A stretch of DNA of 64,000 nucleotides from Diphasiastrum complanatum (Eukaryota > Streptophyta > Lycopodiopsida > Lycopodiales > Lycopodiaceae): assembly GCA_029204225.1 (NCBI GenBank), contig CM055102.1:11873939-11937938 (forward strand), read 5' to 3'. Below the pieces are notes generated by a model. That model was not told the origin of the DNA and searched no databases. It saw nothing but the letters and a program-made list of their open reading frames with translations. This document shows, in pieces, positions 20,430 to 31,159 of the stretch (the first letter of the stretch is position 1; every line of letters starts with the position of its first letter). A program made the position numbers and the translations under genes.

Positions 20430-22055
20430 CTATGTTTGCGTAACAACTAACATAGGAGCGTGGTCTTGTCGACCTTTCAATGGCATCCTCGCTGGAACTG
20501 TTGGTTGCTGTATGGCAATGAGGTTAAGAGGTGCACTAGTTCCAGGTTTAAATGGACAATTCTTGAAACAGTGTCCATAACCGCAATCCCAACAGGAGGT
20601 TGTATATTGTCCCTTGTAGGGACATTCTGCAATTCTGTGTCCCTCGTTGCATCCATAGCAGCCGTAATTTCTTCCACCTTGATGTTGAGTTTGAGCTACA
20701 TAGGCCAAAACATATTCATTTATGGCAGGATCCATAAATGGTTCATCTGGTCCATACCACTGTTGCTGCTCAGGTTGAGGTGGCATTTGCATTTTTTGTT
20801 CCGTTGCTGTCAGGTTTACATGGGCCACTTGTTGATTGGCTGGCCCTGGTGGGGCAGGTAAGGCCATGCGTTCTGGTTGATTGGGTGCACCGTACCTTGC
20901 TGACGCGTTAGGTGCCCTTGATGATAAGGATAAGAAGTCTGATAAGGACTTCTCTTCTGTTGAACAACCCTGGGATTAAACAGGCAAAATGTTGTATCGT
21001 GCGATGTTGCATTGCACAGATGGCAGAATCTATGTGTCAGTCTTTGATTTTGCTTTAGGACTGGACACTAATTTGCTGTATGGTTTTGCGTGAATATTGA
21101 ATACTATATATTTTCTCGTCGAGGATACTACAACTGGTTTGGATTCGGTTGATGTGGAGTTATTGCTACACTTTCCTACAAGGCCTTCAGTTTTTGGTCA
21201 AACTGCGCCGTAAGTTGCTCCATCTGTTGTTTGTGTAATTTTGTCATTTGCTCCAACAACAGTTCTGTGAATAGAGTGGATGCGTTTGATGATGATGATG
21301 CAATCGAGGGAGTAGGAGTGTGGGTGGAAGGATATTCGTTGTGAGATCCCTCATCCTCTTCCCTGATGGCATCTTCCATAGCTTCTTGTAGAGTAGCGTA
21401 CTGCTCCAGTCATTTCAGTTCTCTTATGATGTTTCGTGGTAATCCGGCTAGGAACCATATGATCACCGCATGATCGAGAGTCAGGACTGCACTGCACTTG
21501 GATCGTAGATGTTTCACCTGTTCAATATAATCTCGGACCCTTTCTCGTTTTCCCATCTTGACTTTGCCTAGCAGGAGAAACGGGTCTTCCATGAACTTTC
21601 TTGGTTTAAAGCGCATAATGAGAGCCTCTTTAACCGCTTCTCAGGTGGATTTCTCTTCCTCTTACAGGTTGAAAAACCAATCCTGAGCCATTGCAAGTAA
21701 GGAAAGGGAATAACAGCAGCTTCTCTGCAGGTGTCCATTCGCCGCAGATTTCACAAGCTTGCTTGTAGATTTGGAGGAATCGGATGGGATCCGATGATCC
21801 GTCGTATTTTGGTATCTCCATCCGCCGTGCTCTCCGAATTGCATACAAGAGTGCGACAGGTACGGGTTGGCCCATTGGATCCATTGGTGCTGGTTCCGAT
21901 TCTGCCTCTTGTTGCACAGCTGCTAATCTGGGAAGGTGTAGTGTCTGATTTGCAATCCTTCGTGTATTGATCGTCCCGATCTCAGATTCATCTGATGGTG
22001 GGTTCCAAAGTGATTGGATCTTGCTTATACAGTAGGATGCAGTCTGGATCTTCAA
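20430..22055 (-). pseudogene. Gypsy gag with two zinc knuckles (T)
   Basis: The minus-strand frames at 21630-22055 (IPKYDGSSDPIRFLQIYKQA), 21410-21616 (VRDYIEQVKHLRSKC) and 21176-21379 (a short coiled-coil tail) form the capsid part. The frame at 20430-20867 has two CCHC-like knuckles (CYGCNEGHRIAEC and CWDCGYGHCFKNC) for RNA binding. The order and wording are typical of Ty3/gypsy gag. Stops and frame changes show it is inactive. Confidence 0.85.
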
Positions 22056-22200
22056 GGATCTAATCGATCTGATCGGCTGAAATGAATTTTAGGCCTTTTA
22101 TAGTGGTTTTTTCCTTGATAAATTTTTACTCCTTGCACTGATTGACCTGAGATTTTGATAGCAGCTGGATCTGCTGCACATCTTTCCACTGATCTGGTCT

Positions 22201-23990
22201 GCGAGGGTTATTTTGTGCAAGGGTTGGCTATGCGAGGGTTCTTTAGTTGTTTTTGCAGGTAAAAAACTTGATATCTTTCAGATCTCTGGAAAGTAGCTCT
22301 CGCAAGCTTCACAATAGCTGGATCTAAGTCAGATCTCACTATAGAATTCTCTGCGAGAGTTAACTCTCGCAAGAAGTCAAAATTTCATTGTTTGAGAGGG
22401 TTCAAAATCACTTTTTGTGCTTTATCTTCACCAGATCTTCATACTAACTCTCGCAGGCTTCATCACTGATGTAATTTGACATTCTAAATCAATTAAGAGG
22501 GTCTACGAGAGTTCTTACTGGAAGGATTTGCTGGATCTTCACTTTTTAGTGATTTTTTGGCACTTAAATCCAATTTTCTGTTCACTGGAATCAAACTAAC
22601 TCTCGCAAGATCTTATGTGACCTGGTCTCACTGAGATGGAACTTCAAAATCCTCTGCGAGAGTTCTTGACCACTGGAACTAAAAATTTCACTGTCTGCAA
22701 GGGTTATCTTGTTCAAGGGTTGGCTGTGCGAGGGTTCTTTAGATGTTTTTGCAGGTAAAAAACTTCATATCTTTTAGATATCTAGAAAGTAGATCTCTCA
22801 AGCTTCACAGTAGCTGGATCTGGGTCAAATCTCACTATAGAATTCTTTATGAGAGTTAACTCTCGCAAGAAGTCAAAATTTCACTGCTTGCGAGGGTTCA
22901 AAATCACTTTTTGTGCTTGATCTTCACTAGATCTTCATACTAACTCTCGCAGGCTTCATCATTGATGTAATTTGACATTCTGAATTAATTGAGAGGGTCT
23001 ACGAGAGTTCTTACTGGAAGGATTTGCCGGATCTTCACTTTTTAGTGATTTTGTAGCACTTAAATCCAATTTTCTGCTCACTAGAATCAAACTAACTCTC
23101 GCAAGCTCTTCTGTGTCCTTGTCTCACTGAGATGGAATTTCAGAATCCTCTACGAGAGTTCTTGACCATTGGAACTGAAAATTTCACTGTATGCGAGGGT
23201 TATTTTGTGCGAGGGTTGGCTATGCGAGGGTTCTTTAGTTGTTTTTGCAGGTAAAAAACTCGATATCTTTCAGATCTCTGGAAAGTAGCTCTCGCAAGCT
23301 TCACAATAGCTGGATCTAAGTCAGATCTCACTATAGAATTCTCTGCGAGAGTTAACTCTCGCAAGAAGTCAAAATTTCATTGTTTGCGAGGGTTCAAAAT
23401 CACTTTTTGTGCTTTATCTTCACCAGATCTTCATACTAACTCTCGCAGGCTTCATCACTGATGTAATTTGAGATTCTAAATCGATTGAGAGGGTCTGCGA
23501 GAGTTCTTACTGGAAGGATTTGTTAGATCTTCACTTTTTAGTGATTTTTTAACACTTAAATCCAATTTTCTGCTCATTGGAATCAAACTAACTCTCGCAA
23601 GCTCTTCTGTGTCCTTGTCTCACTGAGATGGAACTTTAAAATCCTCTGCGAGAGTTCTTGACCACTAGAACTGAAAATTTCACTGTCTGCGAGGGTTCAT
23701 TGGTACTTTCTCATCTTTTTTTTCACTGGGAACTCTTGCACAGACACTTAATCATCAAACTAACTCTCGCAAGCTTCTCTGTATCCTGGTCTCACTAAGA
23801 TGGAACTTCAGAGGGCTTTGTGAGAGTTCTTATGAAGATTTGAATTTTTTTGGATTTTTTCAAGGGTTTTTTGAATTTTTTATGATTTTTCTCTAATTTT
23901 TACAATTTGCTTGGAAGTAACTCTCGCAGGCTTCTATGCAGGTCTGGGACAATACCTTAGAGCTACTGCCAGTCATGCAAGGGTTAACTC
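22201..23990 (-). repeat. Three 496-bp tandem repeats plus a partial copy in the gypsy leader
   Basis: Near-identical units begin with tgcgagggttattttg-like text at 22201, 22696 and 23192. A fourth degenerate copy starts at 23688. Each unit carries about ten copies of GCGAGRGTT or its inverse CTCTCGC, spaced a few tens of bases apart. The array lies between PBS and gag and shows no long frame. Confidence 0.88.
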
Positions 23991-24275
23991 CCACTGATTC
24001 TAGAAATATAAAAATCTGATGAGTTTTTTGGCTCTATTTCCCTCCAAAATGTAGATTGGTGTGTTTTTTGAATTTTTTGGATGATGGTTTGGATTTCAAG
24101 CCCTTAGAGGTTGTTCAGGGCCTCCTCTACCCTCTCACACCTCCTCCGCTAGCTGTGAACAGTCCAAACACAAAAAAATATAGAAAACTATCTCTAAACT
24201 CCCAAAAATCTACCTAAACTACTCTAAAAAACAAGAAAATAGCTAAAATGCAACTAAACTAGTTAGTGGAAACCT

Positions 24276-24294
24276 GCCCCCGACAACGACGCCA
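24276..24294 (-). promoter_or_regulatory. Gypsy primer binding site (tRNA-Asp-like)
   Basis: On the minus strand it reads TGGCGTCGTTGTCGGGGGC, one base inside the LTR end CCCCACA. It matches the TGGCGCCGTTGCCGGGG signature of Tat/Athila elements apart from a few changes, mostly C-to-T. Confidence 0.8.
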
Positions 24295-24295
24295 C

Positions 24296-25140
24296 TGTGG
24301 GGTCGAAGATCTCTCATAGTATAGCCCTTCCGCCTGTCAACAAAGGTTAGATCACTAGATAGGTGCCTAAGTATGCATAGATGTTACTTTTAGTTAATTT
24401 CCTACTTTCTCCCTTAACTCTACTCACCACTATACTACTCCTCTTTAACTCTACTCCTCTACACTAACATTCATCATAGTTTTGGTTGAAGGGAAAGGAT
24501 GGAGAAGAAGAGATTGAAAAGTGAAGAGAAAGAGAGAGAAAGAGAGTGAGGGTGGAGGTTAGCTCAAATGTTCCTTACGCTTGCTAATGGAAAAACATTC
24601 ACTATGGCAAACAATAAACATGGAAATAGAAAGCAATAGAAAACACAACCAAGAGCAATAGCAAGTAGTGAATAGCAAATGATGATGCTTCTTTTCCAAA
24701 AATGGTAGAGTTTCTTCCTTCTCATTAAGCATGGAAATAGTGTACAAATGGTGTCTTTTTATAAAATGGGGAAGGCCCTTGCCCTTCAATCTTATTGACT
24801 AATATTCATAATGATCCTAACCATTCATCTTGGATCCAACTTGATACAAGGGTCCACAAAAAGTACATTAGAAATCACAAGATTCATGTGAGTCCCAATT
24901 TGGACCCAACTCTAAAAAGTGATCTCTAAGTTTAAAAATGACATTGGGCCTCTAGTTTTATTTTAATTACAAGGCCCAAGTCAAGTTTATTTTATTTACA
25001 ACTTCAATTGCATGCTCATTGGGTGATGGGCTTATACATGCAGGATGCCATGCCCTCGCAACACATTTTATTGGAGGATTTTATTTATTTACACTTTGTT
25101 GGGAATACCGTCAACATAATTTCATCTTTCTGTTGATTTG
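24296..25140 (-). repeat. 5' LTR of gypsy element T
   Basis: The inner end (TGTGGGGTCGAAG on the plus strand, CA on the minus) abuts the PBS. A TATA-like TTTATAAAA lies at 24757-24765 on the minus strand. The outer end is uncertain. Candidate CA ends on the plus strand are CTCGCAACA near 25061 and CGTCAACA near 25114. Confidence 0.65.
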
Positions 25141-25149
25141 TTTGTTATG

Positions 25150-25962
25150 TGTGAAAAATGCAAAAATAAGCTTGGTAGAGGCCAAAAATCTTGTATATAG
25201 GATAGGTGTGGAGCCTGTTCCCACGTGTGAAACTAGTGTACTTTTCATGTGCCATAATCATATATGTTGTACATATGATTTAATTCAAGTTCTAGTGGCT
25301 AAAATGGTCAAAAACTAGTTTTTTAGAGATATGACACATGGCACCAATCTAATGATTGCATGAGCCAAATATTTTGAATAGGTGTCACATCCCATGTGTA
25401 GAGGACAGCTCACACGTGTGGAAATAGCTGAAGTAGACGAGTTTTTGCTTCTAGAAGATTTCCACGAAGATCTTCATATAGTAGGAAAATAAACCAAAAA
25501 TGCCCAAAAGGGAAGTTTTGATCCAAGTGTCAAATTGCATGATGGTGACAAGGAATCCTCACACATGTGAGATCTGATGCATGATCAGTATCTCGAGCTC
25601 CAAAAGTGTATACATAGAGGCTTATTTGGCCATAATCAATGTACGACACCAATCTTGGTTTTGGAAGCAATTTTGAGTGATTCTCTCCATTTGTCTACAT
25701 TTGTTTTGATTGTTTTGAGGTGCTATCAATGTGTACTTGATTTTCAGGTTGGATTCCGTACTCAGATAGGGTTTCACACGTGTGAAACTAGAAAGTACAC
25801 CTACCTCCAATTAATGATTGTTCTTGTTAGGATTTTGTGTCTAGAATTTATCTAGATTGATCTTAATCTCAAGTAGATTGATAGATCAAGTAATCTGACA
25901 ACCAATCCCTCTTGAGGATCAGATTAGGATCCGCTCTTGGTCCTTTTTGTACTTTTTGCACA
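25150..25962 (+). repeat. 5' LTR of element F
   Basis: It starts TGTGAAAAATGC and ends TTTTTGCACA directly before the PBS. Its opening resembles the R LTR (TGTGAGAAATTGGC) and it shares the CCCACGTGTG box. It contains a perfect 18-bp palindrome GTTTCACACGTGTGAAAC near 25773-25790. Its length (813 bp) is close to the R LTR (820 bp). Confidence 0.75.
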
Positions 25963-25974
25963 TGGTATCAGAGC
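25963..25974 (+). promoter_or_regulatory. Primer binding site of element F
   Basis: TGGTATCAGAGC follows the LTR directly and is complementary to initiator tRNA-Met. Confidence 0.92.
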
Positions 25975-26563
25975 CTAGTACAAGAGGTTTTGTTGAAATT
26001 GATAGGGTTAATCCAAATCAAAGCCAAAATTAGCAGTTTTTTGGAAACTAGTCAAATTTTGTGTAGCGAGTTGGATTTGATAGCTATCCTCAAAATTTTT
26101 GGTCCAGATCTTGTTGTGGGCTGTAGGAACTCTTTTCACATGTGTGAGGCCGTACATCTCCGGTTTTGACTAAGAAATTTCAAAAATTTGTAGAATTTGA
26201 CTCACATACCCAATTTGAGAGATTTTTAGTTCAAAATCAAGCATTTTCTATAGCAAATCCAATCCCTTGATTACTTCTTGGATTAAATCAGTCAAAAATT
26301 AAAATTGAAGTTTGAATTAGGTGCACTAATTGATCTTCTCTGATTTTTTGAGTGTTTGGTGAGGTTGAAGAGAGAGATTGCTAAAAATCATAGATTAAGG
26401 AGTGATTTTGCAGATTTGAGACTAGAATCTAAATTTCCATCATTCTAGATTGGTTCATGAGTGATAGGATTGAGTCTATAAGCTTTCTAAATTGCTAGAA
26501 GTCTTTAGGTTCAGATCTCGTAGAGAAACCATAAGAGTTTCTAGTGTTTTTTGACATTCAAAA

Positions 26564-26745
26564 ATGGCATCAATGGGTGGTTTTTTGCTTGAAGCTAGTG
26601 AAAGACTTACATCCACTAATTATGCTACTTGGATAGTTCAAATGGAGTCTTTGCTTGTACTTCATGATCTTTATGACATAGTACTTGAAGTGGAAGTAGA
26701 ACCTCAAGGAGAAGTTGAAATGGCTAAGTACAAAAAGAGTTCATT
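26564..26745 (+). pseudogene. Copia gag N-terminus (element F)
   Basis: The frame begins MASMGGFLLEASERLTSTNYATW and runs through MESLLVLHDLYDIV to KYKKSS, matching the first 60 or so residues of G and R gag. The remainder of gag, with its zinc knuckle, and the protease active site are absent. From about 26746 the sequence reads as mid-protease of another family (GDNSTQAIKGEGTV, in another frame). Confidence 0.85.
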
Positions 26746-29700
26746 CACCTTGGTGACAATAGCACACAAGCTATTAAAGGTGAAGGCACTGTAAGATTAT
26801 GCTTTGTAAATGATCAGTCTAAGATACTCTGTAAAGTCCTTTATGTACCAAATTTATCTACAAATCTGCTCTCTATAAGTAGAATCATAGATCTAGAACA
26901 TAGAGTAAAATTTGAATGTGATCAGTGTAAAGTAGTTGATAGGACAGGCAAGATCCTGGCACTCGGAAAGGGACATGGATACTTGTATAGATTGAGTCAT
27001 TGTTTTTCTACCTCTAGTCAGGCTCTCAGTACTTCAATTCATTCAAATAAAGGTTTACTTTGGCATTATAGACTTGGTTATTTAAATCATGTTGTTGTAC
27101 AACGAATGTCTAGACAATCTATTGTTCTTGATCTCGACTATCCTCTCGAAAAAAGTTGAGTTACCTGTCTGTCAAGACTATCTAGTTGGTAGGCAAACTA
27201 GGAAACCATTTAAGTCAGGCCATCAGCATGTTGCTAGAGGATTGCTAGATGTTGTACATTCAGATATTTGTGGCCCAATGAAAAATCCTTCGCTGAAGGA
27301 TGCCAAGTATTCTATAACGTTTATTGACGAATTCTCTAGAAGGACTATGGTGTATTTTATAAAGAAAAAATCATAAGCCTTCAACTGCTTTAGAATCTTC
27401 AAGAAGGGTGCAGAAAAGGAGACTGGAAGGACAATCAAGGCCCTAAGGTCAGACAATGGTGGAGAATATATCTCTGTCAAGTTTAAGGACTACTGCCAAA
27501 GCCAAGGCATTGAACAGCAATTTATCACTCCTTACAATCCTTAGTCAAATGGCTTAGTTGAGAGGAAGAACTGTACTCTGGTTGAATCTGCTAAATGTAT
27601 GCTATCGCATGCATCGTTGCCCAAGAGATTCTAGGCTGAAGCTGTCTCCACTGCAGCTTACGTCCAAAACAGATGTTCGACCAAGGCCCTCTTAGACAAG
27701 ACACTCCACGAGGTGTGGACAGGCTCTAAGCCTTCTTTGAAAAACCTAAGAGTGTTTGGGTGCATTGCCTACGTGTAGATCCCAAAGGACACAAGAAAGA
27801 AATTGGACTTCCAAGGTCTCAAGACCATCCTGATCAGATATACTTCATTTGATAACACTTACAAGCTATACAATCCTGATACCCAGCAAATCTTGTATAG
27901 CTGGGATACAGTCTTTATCGAGGATCAGTTCGTCGACCTCAAAGACAAGGATATTGCTCAAGAAGAACTTTCATCACATGCCATTGACACGACAGTCCGA
28001 GCTTCTGGCTCAGGCGTGTCTATTGTCGACCCACTTCGAGACAGCAAATCAAACGAAGATGTTGCTGCTACCCAGCAACAAGTCCAGGAGCAGTTCATCA
28101 GTTGAATCCTCTCAGAAGATCAAGCCGAGTGCGCACACATCTCATAAGGTATACTCTTGAGTTTGCATGTGTCTTGATACAGGAACCGACGATAGTCAAA
28201 GAGGCACTCAGCCAACCAGACTCTGATCTCTAGAGAGAAGCTATGGACATAAAGTATTTCTCTCTGATCAAGAATCAGACATGGTCACTAGTCGAAGCTC
28301 CTATCGGCTGCAATATTATTGATTGCAAATGGATCTTTAATATCAAATATAATGCCAACGGAGCAATTGATCGAAGGAAAACTAGACTGGTAGTACGAGG
28401 ATTCACCTAGATCCCGAATGTCGACTATAGTGATACTTTAAGTCCAGTCGTCAAACATTCGTCGATCCGAATGCTCTTGTCTTATGCTACGGCTGCCAAC
28501 CTCGAAGTACATCAACTTGATGTACAAACAACCTATCTGAATGGAGTGATACAAGAAGATATCTACATGATCCAGCCCAAAGGATACGTTCTGGAAGGCA
28601 TGAAAAATCATGTCTATAAACTCCACAAAACACTATACGGCTTTAAACAATCTGCCAAAGCTTGGTTTCAGAGGATCAACACATTCCTCATTGAACAAGG
28701 ATTTAAACCGAACACTGTTGATTGCAACATTTATCCAAAGTCAATGCAACAATCCTTCATTATCATCACCTTGTACGTGGATGATACGTTGCTCTTTAGC
28801 AACAATACCAATATGGTCAAGGATTCAAAACATATGTTGTTTTCAGAATTTGACATGATTGATCTAGGCGAAGCTCTCTTCTGTCTGGGAATTGAAATCC
28901 ACAGAGACAGAGAAAATCGACTGATTTACATCACTCAACAAAGGTACCTTTATAATGTTCTTAACAGATACAATTTGATGAATTGCAAGTTAGCTCACTC
29001 ACCAATGGATCCAGACCTGCATCTGTCAAAGGACCAATGTCCCCAGACCAAGCAAGAAGAGGAGCAGATGAGAGAGTATCCATATCAATCGATACTAGGA
29101 TCTCTCATGTACGCAATGGTCTATACAAGACCAGATGTCTCTTTTGTTGCTAGCTCACTCAGCCAATATATGGCTAATCCTGACATTACTCATTGGAAGG
29201 CTCTTATTCGAGTTATGAGATATATTTGAGCTATTGTGGACTAGTGCATCTACTATGGAGATGTCAACAATGACAATCTTCATCAGCTTAGTGGTTATTC
29301 TGATGCAAGCTGGGGAGGAGATGCAGACAATCGTAAGTCCACATCTGGATTTACATTCTTCTTCAACAGTGGCCCTATTTCATGGAACAATCGTAAGCAA
29401 ACCTCTATCGCACTTTCTTCTACTGAAGCAGAATACATTGCTGCTTCTCAATCTATTAAGAAAGCGTTTTGGTTGAGAAAATTACTATCAGACATCAATC
29501 TGTATCAGTACATCCCTACAATTTTATTTTGTGATAACCAAAGTGCTATTACCTTATTGGCTAACCCTAGATTTCATTCTAGGAGTAAGCACATTGAGGT
29601 AAGATATCACTACATTAGGGGCAAGGCACTTGACAGAGAGGTAAGCTTAACGTACTGCAGAACGCTGGACATGGTTGCAGACATTTTCACAAAAGCACTC

Positions 29701-29772
29701 AATGTTAATGCACACAACAAATTTTGTGCATTGCTCAGTCTGAAGATCAAGGCATTAACGGATCCAGATTAA
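26746..29772 (+). pseudogene. Copia pol remnant (element F): PR tail, INT, RT, RH
   Basis: In order the frames show a protease tail (LYVPNLSTNLLSI), the GAG-pre-integrase region (LLWHYRLGYLN), the integrase core (HSDICGPM, RSDNGGEYIS, NGLVERKN), RT (YVDDTLLFSN near 28780) and RNase H (SGYSDASWGG, STEAEY, CDNQSAI). Stops include TAG near 27541 and 27775 and TGA near 29228. A frame change lies near 27120-27160. The RT to RNase H part (28471-29772) is largely open in one frame. Its family matches element C and fragment E. Confidence 0.92.
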
Positions 29773-29779
29773 TGGGGGG

Positions 29780-30036
29780 TGTTGGATTTATTCTCTCTAC
29801 TCTCCTAAACCCCATTTTAATCTGCCTCCATTCATGCTGCATATTTACTAACATTGTCATGCAGTCTGTATATTTACACGCAACTTTGAAAAGGCAAAAG
29901 AATTGTGACATTGTGTCTTTACACATGTTATGGTGACAGGCAAAAAGGGGGCACTATCTTACAGAATGCCAAAGGTGTCCTAAAAGCAAAGGCACCCTAT
30001 AAATCTAATCCTAAGGCCATTCACAATAGTGACGCA
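29780..30036 (+). repeat. Partial 3' LTR of element F
   Basis: It starts TGTTGGATTTATTC after the tract aatgggggg. It aligns with the first part of the element C LTR as far as CCTAAGGCCATTCACAATAGTGACGCA. Beyond about 30036 the similarity ends, so roughly three quarters of the LTR is missing. Confidence 0.82.
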
Positions 30037-30310
30037 AACTACAATGCCCTATGCGTTCGAAAGAGATATTAGAAACCGAGTATCAGATCCAAACGTGAGT
30101 ACGAAGAACAAGAGAAATCGACAAGTAAAACGCGCTTGAGAGCGATATCGGAACAGACATTATCGATTTCAGACTCAAATGTATAAATAGATGCGAAGTA
30201 GTGGCAAGTGTGCGCTTGAAATCGATATTCGGTGCAAAAATCATCAATTTTTTGTGAAAATCCGTGTCGAAAATGACGAATTTATAGCAAAAATTTGCAC
30301 TTGTGGATGA
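30037..30310. other. Unassigned flank with a TATA-like box
   Basis: No transposon protein is seen here. TGTATAAATAG lies at about 30180-30190, some 130 bases ahead of the histone-like frame. Two related 15-20 bp stretches around gcgcttgagagcgatatcgg and gcgcttgaaatcgatattcgg recur. Little else can be said. Confidence 0.35.
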
Positions 30311-30568
30311 GGTCTAAAAGAACATGTGTCATTGTCCCAATTTTTTGAGCATTCCTATCTTTTGACCATGCATGGTAAGCGTGTTACCATCATGCCCAAA
30401 GATTTTATTATTCTCAAAAGACTTCAGGATTGTTATTTAGGTCTGCGTGTAGATAACGCCAGCACCTCCAGAGAAATTAGAAGAAGTTTGGGCTCAAAAA
30501 GGGTCGCATATGAATTCGTGCCAAGATCTCTTCTGCATTTTGTCACTATTTTCAACCAATATCTTTGA
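30311..30568 (+). pseudogene. Histone H3-like C-terminal fragment
   Basis: A plus-strand frame opens after a TGA at 30308. It contains FFEHSYLLTMHGKRVTIMPKD followed by FIILKRLQD. The KRVTIMPKD block and the preceding FE...H match the last helix of histone H3 (family wording LFEDTNLC.IHAKRVTIMPKDIQLARRI). The rest of the H3 fold and the N-terminal tail are missing. After the match about 40 further codons follow (CYLGLRVDNASTSREIRRS), which I do not recognise. It is either a pseudogene exon or a capture of H3 or centromeric-H3 coding sequence. Confidence 0.7.
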
Positions 30569-30623
30569 ATCGCTATAACTTTTTAGTAGTAGTTCAAAAG
30601 TATGACATGTAATATATCATTGG

Positions 30624-30644
30624 AAAGCGCTCATCAAGCGCTTT
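30624..30644. other. Perfect 8-bp hairpin
   Basis: AAAGCGCT-catca-AGCGCTTT could form a short stem-loop in noncoding sequence. No T-rich tail or known element is associated with it. Confidence 0.5.
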
Positions 30645-30851
30645 TCAACACACCAATTTTCATCGCATTCTAAATGGCAATCAAAAGTTATGCCATTGTT
30701 AGTGTAGACTCAAAATGTGCTCAAAGAAGTAACGTTACGTCAAAGCCACTATGTCAAGAAACTATTGGGCCACATGTACAAAAGAAGTGAATAAAAGTGA
30801 AAAAGAAATCTTTACAAAAGGCCCTTTTTGTGTTTAAACTTTCTCTAATGC

Positions 30852-31139
30852 TTGCCTCAGGATAGATCAGACTTGCCAACTAACTCAAGGAAGAAAAGAA
30901 AACAAGTTGTCCCTAAGAAAGCTGGATCTCGAAGGCCAGCTGCTTCTCTTCCTCCTAGAATTATCCCTAGCAAGAGACCCCACATCTTTCTGAGCTCTGA
31001 ATCAGATGTTGGAGAATCTGATTCAGATGCAGAATCATTCTCTCCTTCTCCTGTTACTCGTCCAACTTCTCAGAAGGTTTCTTCACCGAAAATGATGATA
31101 ACCCAAGAGAATCTTGACAAAATAATTAAAAAACTATAA
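30852..31139 (+). CDS. Hypothetical basic/Ser-rich frame (possible exon of the C48 locus)
   Basis: This 95-codon frame has a basic, nuclear-localisation-like stretch (SRKKRKQVVPKKAGSRR) and an acidic Ser/Asp/Glu run (SSESDVGESDSDAES). It is preceded by a splice-acceptor-like TGCTTGCCTCAG ending near 30860. It ends 20 bases before frames leading into the Ulp1-like domain and may be its N-terminal exon. The family is not recognised. Confidence 0.4.
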   Translation: MPQDRSDLPTNSRKKRKQVVPKKAGSRRPAASLPPRIIPSKRPHIFLSSESDVGESDSDAESFSPSPVTRPTSQKVSSPKMMITQENLDKIIKKL

Positions 31140-31159
31140 ATATTGTGTCTACATCTCTT

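Larger units (their letters stand above)
14804..25140 (-). mobile_element. Degenerate Ty3/gypsy element of Tat/Athila type (T)
   Basis: In minus-strand order the element has a 5' LTR ending at 24296, a tRNA-Asp-like PBS, a repeat-rich leader, gag (22055-20430), protease, RT, RNase H and integrase (to 15887). The noncoding 3' region shares motifs with the leader. No 3' LTR matching the 5' LTR was found by eye. If X belongs to the element, it reaches at least to 5498. Frameshifts and stops in every domain make it inactive. The outer LTR boundary, between about 25061 and 25149, is uncertain. Confidence 0.8.
25150..30036 (+). mobile_element. Chimeric copia element F
   Basis: The 5' part (LTR, PBS, leader, first about 60 gag codons) belongs to the TGTGA-type copia family. 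The pol region and 3' LTR belong to the TGTTGGATTT family shared with element C. The two LTRs therefore do not match. The families join near 26745. The 3' LTR is cut at about 30036. Confidence 0.8.

Noticed and set aside
22201-23990. Regularly spaced repeats that could suggest a CRISPR array
   Set aside because: Units are 496 bp direct repeats with internal motifs, in a plant retrotransposon leader; no repeat-spacer structure and no cas genes.
24559-24789. Minus-strand 76-codon frame
   Set aside because: It lies inside the gypsy LTR around the TATA-like box and has no recognisable protein features.
25827-25962. A 136-bp short LTR beginning TGTTAGGATTTTG
   Set aside because: A start at 25150 (TGTGAAAAATGC) fits the R-type LTR opening and length much better; the inner TGTTAG is probably coincidental.
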